Positions 1 to 8,902 of a stretch of 64,000 nucleotides of DNA are shown here, in pieces (position 1 is the first letter of the stretch; each line of letters begins with the position of its first letter). A program made the translations under genes and the position numbers. Location of the stretch: assembly GCA_039989895.1 (NCBI GenBank), contig JBDXGY010000002.1:268501-332500 (forward strand). Reading direction: 5' to 3'. The notes below the pieces were generated by a model that saw only the letters and a list, made by a program, of their open reading frames with translations, did not search any database and was not told the origin of the DNA. Source of the stretch: Hyphomicrobiales bacterium. Its GTDB lineage: Bacteria > Pseudomonadota > Alphaproteobacteria > Rhizobiales > JACESI01.

Positions 1-1
1 T

Positions 2-499
2 CAAGGGCTAGATGAAAATGGTGACGGGAAGTTTTCGCGTGAAGAGCTCGCCGAACTCGCATCGATTAATGTCGATTCACTCAAAGATTTTGAGTATTTC
101 ACATTTGTTCAAATAGGTGAAAAAGATCCGCCCTATGAAGCGCCAACCGATCAATGGCTGGAATATAACGACGGCCTTTTAACTTTGCGCTATACATTGA
201 ATATGGAAAAACCCGTTGCGCCTGACCCTGTTAAAGGGTTTCAGGAATTAACGGTGGAAGTTTTTGATGCGACCTTTTTTGTTGATGTGGCTTTTGTCGA
301 GAAGAATGCTGTTAGTACTGCTAGCCTTGGTGGAGGTGAAACGGCCTGTACTGCAAGTCTGGAGCGCCGCAAAGAACTGGATATTATTCAAAGTCAGCTT
401 TTATCTGAAATTCCTGCAACTGAAACAGTACCAGAAGAATTAGCGCCCGAGGTGGGTGATTTGTCGAACACCATTCGCATTACCTGCCCTTCTTCTTAA
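2..499 (+). CDS. DUF1007 family protein, C-terminal part (5' end outside window)
   Basis: The reading frame is open from the first bases and ends in TAA at 497-499, so only the C-terminal ~165 residues are present. The visible start carries an acidic EF-hand-like segment (LDENGDGKFSREEL), followed by a stretch in which beta strands would be expected and a tail with two cysteines. This arrangement is typical of DUF1007 proteins, periplasmic proteins usually encoded beside NicO-type nickel/cobalt exporters, and the next gene, 9 bp downstream, is exactly that. The two are probably one operon. A role as periplasmic metal-binding partner of the exporter is inference; no enzyme motif is visible. 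Confidence 0.8.
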   Translation, partial: QGLDENGDGKFSREELAELASINVDSLKDFEYFTFVQIGEKDPPYEAPTDQWLEYNDGLLTLRYTLNMEKPVAPDPVKGFQELTVEVFDATFFVDVAFVEKNAVSTASLGGGETACTASLERRKELDIIQSQLLSEIPATETVPEELAPEVGDLSNTIRITCPSS

Positions 500-508
500 G
501 GTTATATA

Positions 509-1561
509 ATGATGATTTCACGGATTTTACTTCTCATTTTCTTGATGTTCTTTTTTTTGAATATTGGTGATGGAGTCCTAGAGGCCCAGCAAAATTCTCC
601 TTTTGGTGTTTCAGCACCTCAAGCGCCAGCGCCGGTTGGGGGAGATTTTTTGCGTGATAAATTAAGCTGGATTTATCAGCAGCAAGCGGTGTTTTACAAA
701 AAGCTCACTGGTATTGTGAAGCAAGCGAAAGACGATGGTAGTGCTGTATGGGGGCTGATTGGGTTGAGCTTTCTTTATGGTATTTTTCATGCCGCAGGCC
801 CGGGCCACGGTAAGGTGGTGATCTCCTCTTATGTGCTGGCGAATGAGCAAACGGTGCGACGTGGAATGACTATTTCGTTTTTGTCGGCTTTTCTGCAAGG
901 GAGTGTTGCTGTCGCCCTTATTGGCTCGGCGGTGTTCTTTTTTAATCTTACTAGTTTTGCTGTTACAGAAGCGACACAGTGGTTTGAACGGGCAAGCTAT
1001 GCATTGATTGCAGCGCTTGGACTTTTTCTTTTATGGCAAAAAGGCGTGCGACCTTATTTGAAGCGTGCGCCGGTATTGGTGCATGAAGTAGGATGCGCTC
1101 ATGAACAGTCCCATACACATAGTCACCACCACGATCACAGTCACAGTCACAGTCACAGTCACAGCCACAAGCATAGCCATAGCCATGAAGCCGATTGTGG
1201 ATGCAGTGGCCATGCTCCTGATCCATCAAATTTGACTCAACCTCTCACGCTTCGTTCCGCTTGGGCTGCTATTTTATCTGTGGGTTTGAGGCCTTGTTCT
1301 GGTGCGCTGATAGTGTTGGTTTTTTCTGCGGCCCAAGGATTATTTTTAGTGGGTGTTGTTTCAACATTTGCCATGGCGCTTGGAACTGCAATCACAGTGA
1401 GTACGCTTGCGACAATTGCGATTGGCGCTAAGGGGCTGGCAACCGCCTATTTGGATGGTACTGGCAGCGCCCGATGGATTTTCAAGAGCATCGAGTTGTT
1501 AGGTGCAAGCTTTGTGTTCTTACTTGGTATAACCTTGCTTTCTGCGTCTTTTTACGGATAG
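509..1561 (+). CDS. NicO/RcnA-type nickel-cobalt exporter with His-rich loop
   Basis: A 350-residue polytopic membrane protein of the NicO family, which moves Ni2+/Co2+ across the inner membrane. An N-terminal signal or anchor (about residues 5-25) is followed by the family signature HAAGPGHGK (94-102) and a second conserved motif GLRPCSG (259-265). Between them, residues about 192-237 form a cytosolic or periplasmic loop very rich in His with two Cys (GCG), a likely metal-sensing or metal-buffering segment as in RcnA. The ATG is preceded by an AAGG sequence and lies 9 bp after the DUF1007 stop, so the genes are probably cotranscribed. Export rather than uptake is inferred from the His-rich loop and the DUF1007 partner. 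Confidence 0.88.
   Translation: MMISRILLLIFLMFFFLNIGDGVLEAQQNSPFGVSAPQAPAPVGGDFLRDKLSWIYQQQAVFYKKLTGIVKQAKDDGSAVWGLIGLSFLYGIFHAAGPGHGKVVISSYVLANEQTVRRGMTISFLSAFLQGSVAVALIGSAVFFFNLTSFAVTEATQWFERASYALIAALGLFLLWQKGVRPYLKRAPVLVHEVGCAHEQSHTHSHHHDHSHSHSHSHSHKHSHSHEADCGCSGHAPDPSNLTQPLTLRSAWAAILSVGLRPCSGALIVLVFSAAQGLFLVGVVSTFAMALGTAITVSTLATIAIGAKGLATAYLDGTGSARWIFKSIELLGASFVFLLGITLLSASFYG
1135..1164 (+). repeat. TCACAG hexamer tandem repeat inside the nickel exporter gene
   Basis: Five perfect copies of the 6-bp unit TCACAG in a row encode Ser-His pairs in the His-rich loop. Imperfect copies (CCACAA, GCATAG) continue the pattern downstream. An in-frame hexamer repeat can change copy number by replication slippage without shifting the frame, which would alter loop length. 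Confidence 0.85.
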
Positions 1562-1629
1562 GGCTGGTGTCAGCTTATAAAAGCTCTAAATAGAAGGGAT
1601 AATTTCTATTTTAAGCTGAATGTGATGCC

Positions 1630-2694
1630 ATGAAACGCCCTGCTATTGTAACTCAATTTTCACCTGACAATTTACCGCAAGATCACCCAAAAGTGCTTTT
1701 CGGCAAAACCGGGGTTTTGCTTGTTAATTTAGGGACGCCGGATGCAACCGATTATTGGTCGATGCGCCGATATTTGAAAGAATTTCTGTCAGATCGCCGA
1801 GTTATTGAGACGCCGCGCCTTTTATGGTGGGTGATCTTGAATGGTATTGTGCTGACAACGCGTCCCAAAAAATCGGGAGCGGCTTATGATTTGATCTGGA
1901 ATAAAGAGCTGGACGAATCACCATTACGCACAATAACGCGCAGTCAAAACGAGAAACTTTTGGAACGGATGCAATCCGATTATCCAGATCTCGTCTTTGA
2001 TTGGGCGATGCGTTATGGCAATCCTTCTATCCATTCCAGGCTTGACCATTTGAAAGAACAAGGCTGCGAGCGCATCGTCATCCTGCCGCTTTATCCTCAA
2101 TATGCAGCTGCAACGACAGCAACGGTGAATGATAAGGTTTTTGAATATTTGATGAAGCAACGCTGGCAACCAGCCGTGCGCACTGCTGCTCCTTATGCGG
2201 ATCACCCCGCCTATATCAAGGCGTTATGCGAAAGCATGAAAGCGGAAATCGCAAAGCTTGATTTTGAGCCAGAATTGGTGCTCGCTTCCTTCCATGGGGT
2301 GCCGCAAAGCTATCTTGCCAAGGGTGATCCTTATCATTGTCAGTGTCATAAAACCGCACGGCTGATGCGAGAATATCTCGGGTGGGGGGAGAATGGCGAT
2401 AAGCTCAAAATAACATTCCAGTCACGCTTTGGGCCAGAAGAATGGTTGCAGCCTTATACGGATAAAACGGTTGAACAACTTGCAAAAGATGGCGTGAAGC
2501 GTCTCGCCGTTGTAACGCCTGGGTTTTCTGCTGATTGTGTGGAAACACTGGAAGAGATTGCTGGGGAAGCGGGAGAGATTTTTGAAGAAAACGGTGGTGA
2601 ACACTTCGCCGCGATTGCATGTTTGAATGACAGCGAGCATGGTATGGATGTGATCGAAATGCTTGCAAAGCGCGAGCTGGCGGGCTGGGTCTAA
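1630..2694 (+). CDS. hemH: Ferrochelatase
   Basis: Ferrochelatase inserts Fe2+ into protoporphyrin IX, the last step of protoheme synthesis, at the inner face of the cytoplasmic membrane. The 354-residue length fits the family. Recognisable motifs are GVLLVNLGTPDA near the N-terminus, the substrate-site segment SFHGVPQSYLAKGDPYHCQC with the catalytic His, FQSRFGPEEWL, and the C-terminal TPGFSADCVETLEEI. The start at 1630 leaves a short N-terminal extension before the conserved core, common in alphaproteobacteria. It stands alone, 68 bp after the nickel exporter, and is followed by the SPFH gene. Confidence 0.95.
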   Translation: MKRPAIVTQFSPDNLPQDHPKVLFGKTGVLLVNLGTPDATDYWSMRRYLKEFLSDRRVIETPRLLWWVILNGIVLTTRPKKSGAAYDLIWNKELDESPLRTITRSQNEKLLERMQSDYPDLVFDWAMRYGNPSIHSRLDHLKEQGCERIVILPLYPQYAAATTATVNDKVFEYLMKQRWQPAVRTAAPYADHPAYIKALCESMKAEIAKLDFEPELVLASFHGVPQSYLAKGDPYHCQCHKTARLMREYLGWGENGDKLKITFQSRFGPEEWLQPYTDKTVEQLAKDGVKRLAVVTPGFSADCVETLEEIAGEAGEIFEENGGEHFAAIACLNDSEHGMDVIEMLAKRELAGWV

Positions 2695-2783
2695 GATGGC
2701 TCGAGTAGGGGATTATTGTTTATCGCCTTGTGTTATGTGTGCACAATCCCAACTCGCATTATGAATACTATAAGGGGTTTAAA

Positions 2784-3761
2784 ATGAATTTATTTCTAGG
2801 CGCATTTGATATAGCTGCCATTATTTTTGTTGTTTTGCTGTTGGTTGTTGTTCTTTCCGCAGTGAAGGTTATTCCACAAGGCATGAATTATACTGTTGAA
2901 CGGTTTGGTCGTTATACGAACACTCTTAGACCTGGTTTGAATCTTATCGTTCCGTTTGTCGATAAAATTGGTGCGAAACTCAATATGATGGAGCAGGTAC
3001 TTGATGTGCCAAGCCAGGAAGCTATCACGCGTGATAATGCGACAGTGACGGCGGATGGTGTGACGTTTTATCAAGTGATCGATGCCGCAGCTGCGGCCTA
3101 TGAAGTCACCAATCTGCAATATGCTATTTTAAACCTCACCATGACAAACCTGAGAACAGTAATGGGATCTATGGACCTCGATTCATTGTTGTCTAATCGT
3201 GATGAAATTAATGCGCGTTTGTTGACCGTTGTCGATCGGGCGGCACAACCGTGGGGCGTGAAGATTACCCGTATCGAGATCAAGGATATTAATCCACCAC
3301 GTGACCTGGTTGAAGCAATGGGACGCCAGATGAAGGCAGAGCGCGAAAAGCGGGCCTCTATTCTTGAAGCAGAAGGATTGCGTCAATCTGAAATTTTGAA
3401 AGCCGAAGGTGAGAAAGCCAGTCTTATTCTTGCGGCAGAAGGTCGCAAAGAAGCCGCTTTCCGAGACTCTGAAGCACGTGAAAGGGAAGCCGAAGCCGAA
3501 GCAAAAGCAACCGAATCTGTATCTGCTGCGATTGCTAAAGGCGATGTTCAGGCAATTAATTACTTTGTCGCAAACAAATATGTTGGTGCCCTTGAAGCGT
3601 TGGCCGGTGCGCCAAACCAAAAGGTGTTGATGTTGCCGGTTGAAGCCACATCGTTGCTTGGATCTATTTCGGGTATCAGTGAAATTGCTAAAGCTGCGTT
3701 TAGTGATGATAATCCATCACAAAAAAACTCAAAACGGCCTTCGGTACCCACGACACGATAA
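2784..3761 (+). CDS. SPFH/stomatin-like membrane protein (QmcA type)
   Basis: A 325-residue slipin/stomatin-like protein: one N-terminal membrane helix (about residues 5-28), then the SPFH domain, and a long Ala/Glu/Lys-rich coiled coil (about 190-260) used for oligomerisation. Such proteins form membrane microdomain scaffolds and often regulate membrane proteases such as FtsH. The ATG at 2784 is chosen because an AGGGG ribosome site sits just upstream; an in-frame start at 2730 would add 18 residues that do not look like a membrane leader. The next gene, 18 bp downstream, encodes an NfeD-like protein, the classical partner of SPFH proteins, so the pair is an operon. Confidence 0.92.
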   Translation: MNLFLGAFDIAAIIFVVLLLVVVLSAVKVIPQGMNYTVERFGRYTNTLRPGLNLIVPFVDKIGAKLNMMEQVLDVPSQEAITRDNATVTADGVTFYQVIDAAAAAYEVTNLQYAILNLTMTNLRTVMGSMDLDSLLSNRDEINARLLTVVDRAAQPWGVKITRIEIKDINPPRDLVEAMGRQMKAEREKRASILEAEGLRQSEILKAEGEKASLILAAEGRKEAAFRDSEAREREAEAEAKATESVSAAIAKGDVQAINYFVANKYVGALEALAGAPNQKVLMLPVEATSLLGSISGISEIAKAAFSDDNPSQKNSKRPSVPTTR

Positions 3762-3779
3762 TCTTAAAAGGGTGATTCT

Positions 3780-4229
3780 ATGCTTTTGAAAATTATTACT
3801 GAGCTTGGGCCTTGGAGTTGGTGGATCTTAGGTTTTTCGCTTCTCATTCTTGAGATTATAGCACCGGGCGTGTTTTTCTTATGGGTGGGTCTTGCAGCAC
3901 TCGTTCTTGGTACTGCAGCACTTCTTGTTCCATTGACATGGCAGGCCCAAATCATCGGCTTTGCTATACTGGCTTTGCTTTTTGCGGTGCTTGGTCGGCG
4001 GATTAATAATCGCTTTGGTAAGACAGATGAAAGCGCGACCCTTAATCAGCGTGGAAAACAACATATTGGACGAACTTATATGCTGCAAGATGATCTGGAA
4101 AACGGGCAAGGACGAATCAAAGCTGGTGACACATTCTGGCTTGTGCGCGGACCTGATGGATTGTCCGCTGGTACTAGCGTCAAGGTGATTGAGTCCGAAG
4201 GAACAATGCTTATCGTGGAAGCTGTTTGA
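3780..4229 (+). CDS. NfeD-like membrane protein
   Basis: A short NfeD-family protein (149 residues) with two or three hydrophobic helices in the first ~75 residues, followed by a small soluble OB-fold domain (about 90-149; the segment GRTYMLQDDLENGQGRIKAGD is typical). Short NfeD proteins lack the ClpP-like serine protease domain of the long form and work with an SPFH partner, here the gene immediately upstream. It is convergent with the stator gene pair, whose end lies 18 bp away. Biochemical function is not established for this short class. Confidence 0.88.
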   Translation: MLLKIITELGPWSWWILGFSLLILEIIAPGVFFLWVGLAALVLGTAALLVPLTWQAQIIGFAILALLFAVLGRRINNRFGKTDESATLNQRGKQHIGRTYMLQDDLENGQGRIKAGDTFWLVRGPDGLSAGTSVKVIESEGTMLIVEAV

Positions 4230-4247
4230 TGCGTTATCGTTGACGTA

Positions 4248-5108
4248 TCACAGTTTATGGCCAGCTGGTGTTGGGGGTGCTTCGTGCATCAGCAATATCT
4301 CAATCCGGCGGTTAGATGCCAAAAACGGATCATTCGGGAATAAAGGTTCTGTTGACCCTTTGCCAACAACTGCAAAAATACGGTCACTGCCAAGACCTGC
4401 GCCGGTCAAGATTGCCCTAATGCCATTTGCGCGATCAGCGGATAGTTCCCAACCTGTATAGTTCGGATTGGCAGTTATGGCACCTGCGGTTGTATGGCCT
4501 GTAATGCTGAGGCGATTTGGCATCTGGCGCAATATTGGCGCGGCAGCTTCCAGCAGTTTGCGGGTTGTTTCATATGGACGTTTTGAGCCTTCGGGAAACA
4601 TTGAACGACCATCTTGATCGACAAAAGAAATATTCAATCCTTCTGGTGTTTCTTCAATGATGATGCTTTTGGAAAGTTCGGCAATTTCTGGAAGCTCTTG
4701 CCATGCTTGACGCAGAGAGGCGGCGGCTGTTGCAAACTGTTTTGGTCGAGAGATTTCTGCGCGCTCAAATGTGTGTGTGTTGGCCTCGGGACCTTGCTTT
4801 CGAGAATCATCCTGACGGATGGGATCAAAATCGGCATCTTGTTCATTATCTATAAGGGCAATCTGTTTAAGCCAGTCGCGCGTTGGTTTGCCTTCCACTT
4901 CGATCACGCCATTTTTGCGCTGTTCTTCGACAACACCAAAAGCCTCTTGCAATGAGCCTGCAACTACCTGAAGTTTTTCTTTGTCTTGAATGGAAAATGA
5001 AACGATCAAAACAAAAAAGCATACCAGCAATGACATCAAGTCAGCGAAAGTCACCATCCAGGCCGGCGCACCTGCTACTGGTTCTGGGCATTTGCATTTT
5101 TCTGCCAT
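4248..5108 (-). CDS. PomB/MotB-like flagellar stator subunit with OmpA domain
   Basis: A 286-residue stator B subunit that anchors the flagellar motor to peptidoglycan and carries the ion-binding aspartate. The N-terminus (CKCPEPVAGAPAW, then FADLMSLLVCFFVL) resembles PomB of Vibrio more than Escherichia coli MotB; Asp23 matches the essential PomB Asp24. A plug/linker region of about 130 residues precedes a C-terminal OmpA-like peptidoglycan-binding domain (about 175-280, with GHTT and NRRIEI). An AAAGGAG ribosome site precedes the ATG. It lies 34 bp after its A subunit. Sodium rather than proton coupling is suggested only by similarity. It could also serve a surface process other than swimming; no flagellar genes are in the window. 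Confidence 0.88.
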   Translation of the reverse strand: MAEKCKCPEPVAGAPAWMVTFADLMSLLVCFFVLIVSFSIQDKEKLQVVAGSLQEAFGVVEEQRKNGVIEVEGKPTRDWLKQIALIDNEQDADFDPIRQDDSRKQGPEANTHTFERAEISRPKQFATAAASLRQAWQELPEIAELSKSIIIEETPEGLNISFVDQDGRSMFPEGSKRPYETTRKLLEAAAPILRQMPNRLSITGHTTAGAITANPNYTGWELSADRANGIRAILTGAGLGSDRIFAVVGKGSTEPLFPNDPFLASNRRIEILLMHEAPPTPAGHKL

Positions 5109-5142
5109 ATCAAAGGCTCCTTTCGCGTCGCCGCTCTAGCAA

Positions 5143-5916
5143 TTAAGCTAGTGCTTCTTCTGCGAATTGTGCGCGTTGTTTCTCTGGAAGATAAGCGACG
5201 AGCATTTCTTTTATGACGGCTGGGCTTTTGTTAGCCCGCAGTTGAAGAACGCCATCGATTATAAGCGCGGACTTTTGCTCATCCACTTTAAATTTCGATC
5301 CCATTTTGTCTGCCATAGGCAAGCAAATCAGATTTGAGAGCACCGCACCATACATGGTTGTCAAAAGCGCGATCGCCATTGAAGGACCAATTGTGGCTGG
5401 GTCATCCATTGTCGCCAACATCTGAACCAGGCCAACGAGTGTACCGATCATGCCGAATGCGGGTGCAGCATCGCCAAGTGCTGTGAAGACACGCTTTCCT
5501 TCTTCAAGTCGCTGTAGACCAAGGTCAGCTTCGCGTTCCATATTTTCTTTAATGAAGTCGGCCTCATATCCATCGGTTATAAATTGCACACCTTTGGCCA
5601 TTGTTTCTTCCGCAATCTCATAATTTTCAAGGCCAAGTGGACCATCTTTACGAATGATTTCTGACATTTCGGTCAATTGTTCGATGATGCCAGCTGGTGA
5701 GGATTTTTTGTGAGTGAAGGCTATTTTCCCACCAAGGGCGAAAGCGCCTAAGATACCTGAAAGAGGGAAGCGGATCAGCGTTGCGGCTAAGCCGCCGCCA
5801 ACCACAATAAGAACTGAGGGAACATCAACAAATGTCGATAATTCACCGCCAACGAAGATCGCAGCAACAATAATGCCAAAACCCGCTACAATTCCTATTA
5901 GAGTTGCTAAATCCAT
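5143..5916 (-). CDS. PomA/MotA-like flagellar stator subunit
   Basis: A 257-residue MotA/TolQ/ExbB-family proton or sodium channel subunit. The opening MDLATLIGIVAGFG and the following VDVPSVLIVVGGGLAATL closely resemble PomA (about 253 residues) and differ from the longer 280-295-residue MotA of the main rhizobial flagellar clusters. Four membrane helices are visible: two at the N-terminus and two at about 150-200 around APAFGMIGTLVGLVQML, with a cytoplasmic loop between that would contact FliG. It is the first gene of a two-gene operon with the B subunit. The ATG is preceded by GGTGGG. Confidence 0.9.
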   Translation of the reverse strand: MDLATLIGIVAGFGIIVAAIFVGGELSTFVDVPSVLIVVGGGLAATLIRFPLSGILGAFALGGKIAFTHKKSSPAGIIEQLTEMSEIIRKDGPLGLENYEIAEETMAKGVQFITDGYEADFIKENMEREADLGLQRLEEGKRVFTALGDAAPAFGMIGTLVGLVQMLATMDDPATIGPSMAIALLTTMYGAVLSNLICLPMADKMGSKFKVDEQKSALIIDGVLQLRANKSPAVIKEMLVAYLPEKQRAQFAEEALA

Positions 5917-6110
5917 AATCCCACCGCCAAAACCGTGTCTAAATATTCGTCTGACTTATCAAAAAGCCTTTTCCCATTGAGAGACAGAATACGGTTCGAT
6001 GAATAATATATCGCTAAAGAACAAAGTTAATAAATTGAGAATGCCAGATGCTAAAAGGCATCAAGAAGCGGGAAATTCTTCATTGCCATTCAAACTTAAT
6101 CCTCTCAGGC

Positions 6111-7148
6111 TTAAGCAACACCTAGGCGCAGCAGATCGTGGATATGTAAAAGGCCGAGTGGCTTATTATTGTCGACCACAAATATAGCATTGATGCCGCC
6201 AGAACCTGATGAATTCATTAAATCAAGTGCACCACTTGCTAGTCTGCTGGGGTCGATGATGATGGGATTTGTTGTCATCACATCGCTAACCTTTTTTTCA
6301 AGCAAGTCATGCTTCATATGTCGTCGCAAGTCGCCATCTGTGATGACGCCTATGAGGCACCCTTCTTTATCGCAAATGCCGAGACAGCCAAATCCTTTCT
6401 CGCTCATAATGATTATAGCATCGCTCATCATCGTTTTTTCATCGGTGAGCGGAAGAGCGTCACCTTGATGCATAATGTCGCCTACGGTCTTGAGCTTGGC
6501 GCCTAGTTGCCCACCAGGATGGAATATACCAAAATCATTGGCGGAAAAGGAGCGTGCTTCCAAAAGCGCGACTGCCAAGGCATCGCCTATCGCTAGTTGC
6601 ATGATTGTTGAGGTCGTTGGGGCTAAATTATTGGGGCAGGCTTCGACGGCCGCTGGGAGTGTCAGGCAGGCATTCGCATGTAGGCCCAGTGAGCTATGTG
6701 ATTTTGAAGTGATAGCAATCATCGGGATGCCAAATCGGCTGGAATAATCAATAATTGAATGAAGCTCTGATGATTCCCCTGACCAAGACAGAGCGATGAT
6801 GACATCACCCTTTATGATCATACCTAGGTCACCATGGCCGGCTTCTGCCGCATGGAGGAAAAAAGAGGGTGATCCGGTTGAGGCAAGTGTTGCTGCAATT
6901 TTAGAGCCGATGTGTCCACTTTTGCCAACACCCGTTACAATAATGCGGCCGGTTGCTTGATGCATTAGTTGCATGGCTTTAGGGAATTCTATACCAAGTT
7001 CACCTTCAAAAGCTTCAGCAAGAAGAGATATGCCTGCCTGCTCACTCATCAATGTGCGCCGCGCGGAAGCATTGAGTTGACGTAAATAGCTAGCTGGCAT
7101 TGGATCTTTTGCCGTAACTGATGAAGCCATTTTGACTAATTCAGGCAT
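6111..7148 (-). CDS. kdsD: D-arabinose-5-phosphate isomerase (KpsF/GutQ family)
   Basis: Converts ribulose-5-phosphate to arabinose-5-phosphate, the first committed step to Kdo of lipopolysaccharide. An N-terminal SIS domain (about residues 40-180, with TGVGKSGHIGSKIAATLAST and SWSGESSEL) is followed by two CBS domains (about 205-345). The ATG at 7148 is preferred over a TTG at 7163 because AAGGA sits 7 bp before it. The protein is about 345 residues, slightly longer than E. coli KdsD owing to an N-terminal extension. It is divergent from the beta-barrel gene that follows and close to galU, so this is an envelope-polysaccharide neighbourhood. Confidence 0.93.
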   Translation of the reverse strand: MPELVKMASSVTAKDPMPASYLRQLNASARRTLMSEQAGISLLAEAFEGELGIEFPKAMQLMHQATGRIIVTGVGKSGHIGSKIAATLASTGSPSFFLHAAEAGHGDLGMIIKGDVIIALSWSGESSELHSIIDYSSRFGIPMIAITSKSHSSLGLHANACLTLPAAVEACPNNLAPTTSTIMQLAIGDALAVALLEARSFSANDFGIFHPGGQLGAKLKTVGDIMHQGDALPLTDEKTMMSDAIIIMSEKGFGCLGICDKEGCLIGVITDGDLRRHMKHDLLEKKVSDVMTTNPIIIDPSRLASGALDLMNSSGSGGINAIFVVDNNKPLGLLHIHDLLRLGVA

Positions 7149-7264
7149 ATAATATTCCTTCAAACAATAATTATACCTTTTAGCGCGCCTAGAAGGGTGC
7201 TGACAACGTTTTGTTTACCATGAGTATTTACTGTCTGTTTAGTATTTTAGACTCGTGAGCGTTG

Positions 7265-8887
7265 ATGGCTGCTTTAAAAGACATTCGCCTGTTTGGCGCA
7301 TCAAGTTGTTACGCCCTGTTGCATAGGCAGCGTGCGGCTATGCCTTTGCGCGCTATAATGTTTTTTGGCGTGACGATGATAGCGACCATACATCACGGTG
7401 ATTTTGCACATGGTCAGGCAGCGGGTGATTTGCCTCCTCTTAATGGTTTAAATCCTGCGCTTTTAAGTAACAGAGGAACGCTTGGTGGTGTTGCAGATCA
7501 AAACGCTGGCACTTTATTTGGTCAAAATGCCACAAATAATGCTCAAGCCCAAACGGGGGCTCAAGCAGGAAATAATCAAAATACACCAGGTCAAAATGGC
7601 AACAATCAAGCAGCTGATAATCCGCTCGCAGGTCGGGTGGGTGCTGGTGCCGTAGCAGGGGCAACAGCTGGTTCGGTACGTGCCCTTCCTGAAATTTTTG
7701 AAGTCACAGAACAGCAGCGCTCCCCACGTGAACCAACGATACAGGGCGGTGGTGGCCGGACTGCCGATACGGCACCTTTTGAACCACTTGGTGTCAGGGT
7801 TGGTAAATATATTCTGCGGCCCGCACTCGAGGTGGATACGGGATATACAACAAACAGCACAAATGATGTAACAGGTTCAAGCTCAGCTTTTGTTAGTATC
7901 CGTCCTGAACTTAATATTGAATCTGACCTCGCACGTCATGCTCTAGGACTTCAGGTTGACGCCGGTTTGGATAGATTTGCCTCTGGTGATGACAGTTCTG
8001 ACCTTGAGGTCACTATTAATGCAACCGGTCGATTTGATGTGGATGAAGATACATCAATTACTGGCACGTTGAACTTTGTGGCTGCAGAGGATGATTTGAC
8101 AGGCGTCTCTGATGATCCGTTGGAAACAACGACAACCGCAAGTTTGCAGCTCGATCATGCTTTGCGTCAGATCGATACCCGTTCTCAAGTGCGGGTTTCG
8201 CGTAACTCTAATGGTTCATTTGTAGATGCGGCTGGTGTTACAGATGACCAAGAAGACTTGAATTCGGTGCTATTTGGCGCGAATCTTCGCGGGACGCTTC
8301 GTAGCGGCGGGGCATTTGAGCCTTTTGTTGAAGCTGATGTATCCCGAGAGATTTTTGATGAAGATGTCGATGATTTAGGCAATGGACGTAATGTTACTGA
8401 ATTGCGCGGCATTGTCGGAGTGGAAATTGACCGTGGAGAAAAATTAACAGGCGACATTGGTCTTGGTTTTGCTCAAGCACTTGTGGATGGTGATGGCATT
8501 GAGGATTTTGGTGCCTTTGTCGCTGAATTTAACTTGAATTGGTCGCCGCAGCGCCTAACCACTGTGACGTTTAATGGCGCGACAACGCTGGATGCTTTCC
8601 CGTCGATCGCAACGCCCGGCGATACAACATATACGTTTAATTTAAATGCGTCTCGAGATATCCGCGATAACCTCACGGCAACAGCTGGGTCTGGGTTGCT
8701 CTTTCAGGTTGATGGAGCCAGTAGGGATACAGATACCACCTTTACGGCGGGTCTTGGGCTTGAGTATCAATTGGGTCGCAATTTTGGTGTTGCACTGAAT
8801 TACAATTACGCACAGCAGTTTACAGCTGATGGTGGTGCAGACTTTACATCCAATACATTCACTCTAGGGCTACGAGCGGAGAGATAG
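7265..8887 (+). CDS. Outer-membrane beta-barrel protein (putative porin-2-like)
   Basis: A ~540-residue secreted protein: N-terminal leader, a low-complexity Asn/Gln/Gly/Ala-rich linker (about residues 75-125), and a C-terminal half of alternating short strands ending in a typical outer-membrane signature (FTLGLRAER). The architecture fits the BBP2-like putative beta-barrel family found beside exopolysaccharide genes in alphaproteobacteria. The start is uncertain: ATG at 7265 gives a leader with a long basic region, whereas ATG at 7340 would give a more compact signal peptide (MPLRAIMFFGVTMIATIHHG). Its neighbours kdsD and galU make a surface-glycan link plausible, but this is inference. Confidence 0.75.
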   Translation: MAALKDIRLFGASSCYALLHRQRAAMPLRAIMFFGVTMIATIHHGDFAHGQAAGDLPPLNGLNPALLSNRGTLGGVADQNAGTLFGQNATNNAQAQTGAQAGNNQNTPGQNGNNQAADNPLAGRVGAGAVAGATAGSVRALPEIFEVTEQQRSPREPTIQGGGGRTADTAPFEPLGVRVGKYILRPALEVDTGYTTNSTNDVTGSSSAFVSIRPELNIESDLARHALGLQVDAGLDRFASGDDSSDLEVTINATGRFDVDEDTSITGTLNFVAAEDDLTGVSDDPLETTTTASLQLDHALRQIDTRSQVRVSRNSNGSFVDAAGVTDDQEDLNSVLFGANLRGTLRSGGAFEPFVEADVSREIFDEDVDDLGNGRNVTELRGIVGVEIDRGEKLTGDIGLGFAQALVDGDGIEDFGAFVAEFNLNWSPQRLTTVTFNGATTLDAFPSIATPGDTTYTFNLNASRDIRDNLTATAGSGLLFQVDGASRDTDTTFTAGLGLEYQLGRNFGVALNYNYAQQFTADGGADFTSNTFTLGLRAER

Positions 8888-8902
8888 CGGCGGCTTGTTA
8901 CG

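Noticed and set aside
1135..1180. Possible CRISPR-like short repeat
   Set aside because: A simple in-frame hexamer repeat with no spacers; it encodes the His-rich loop.
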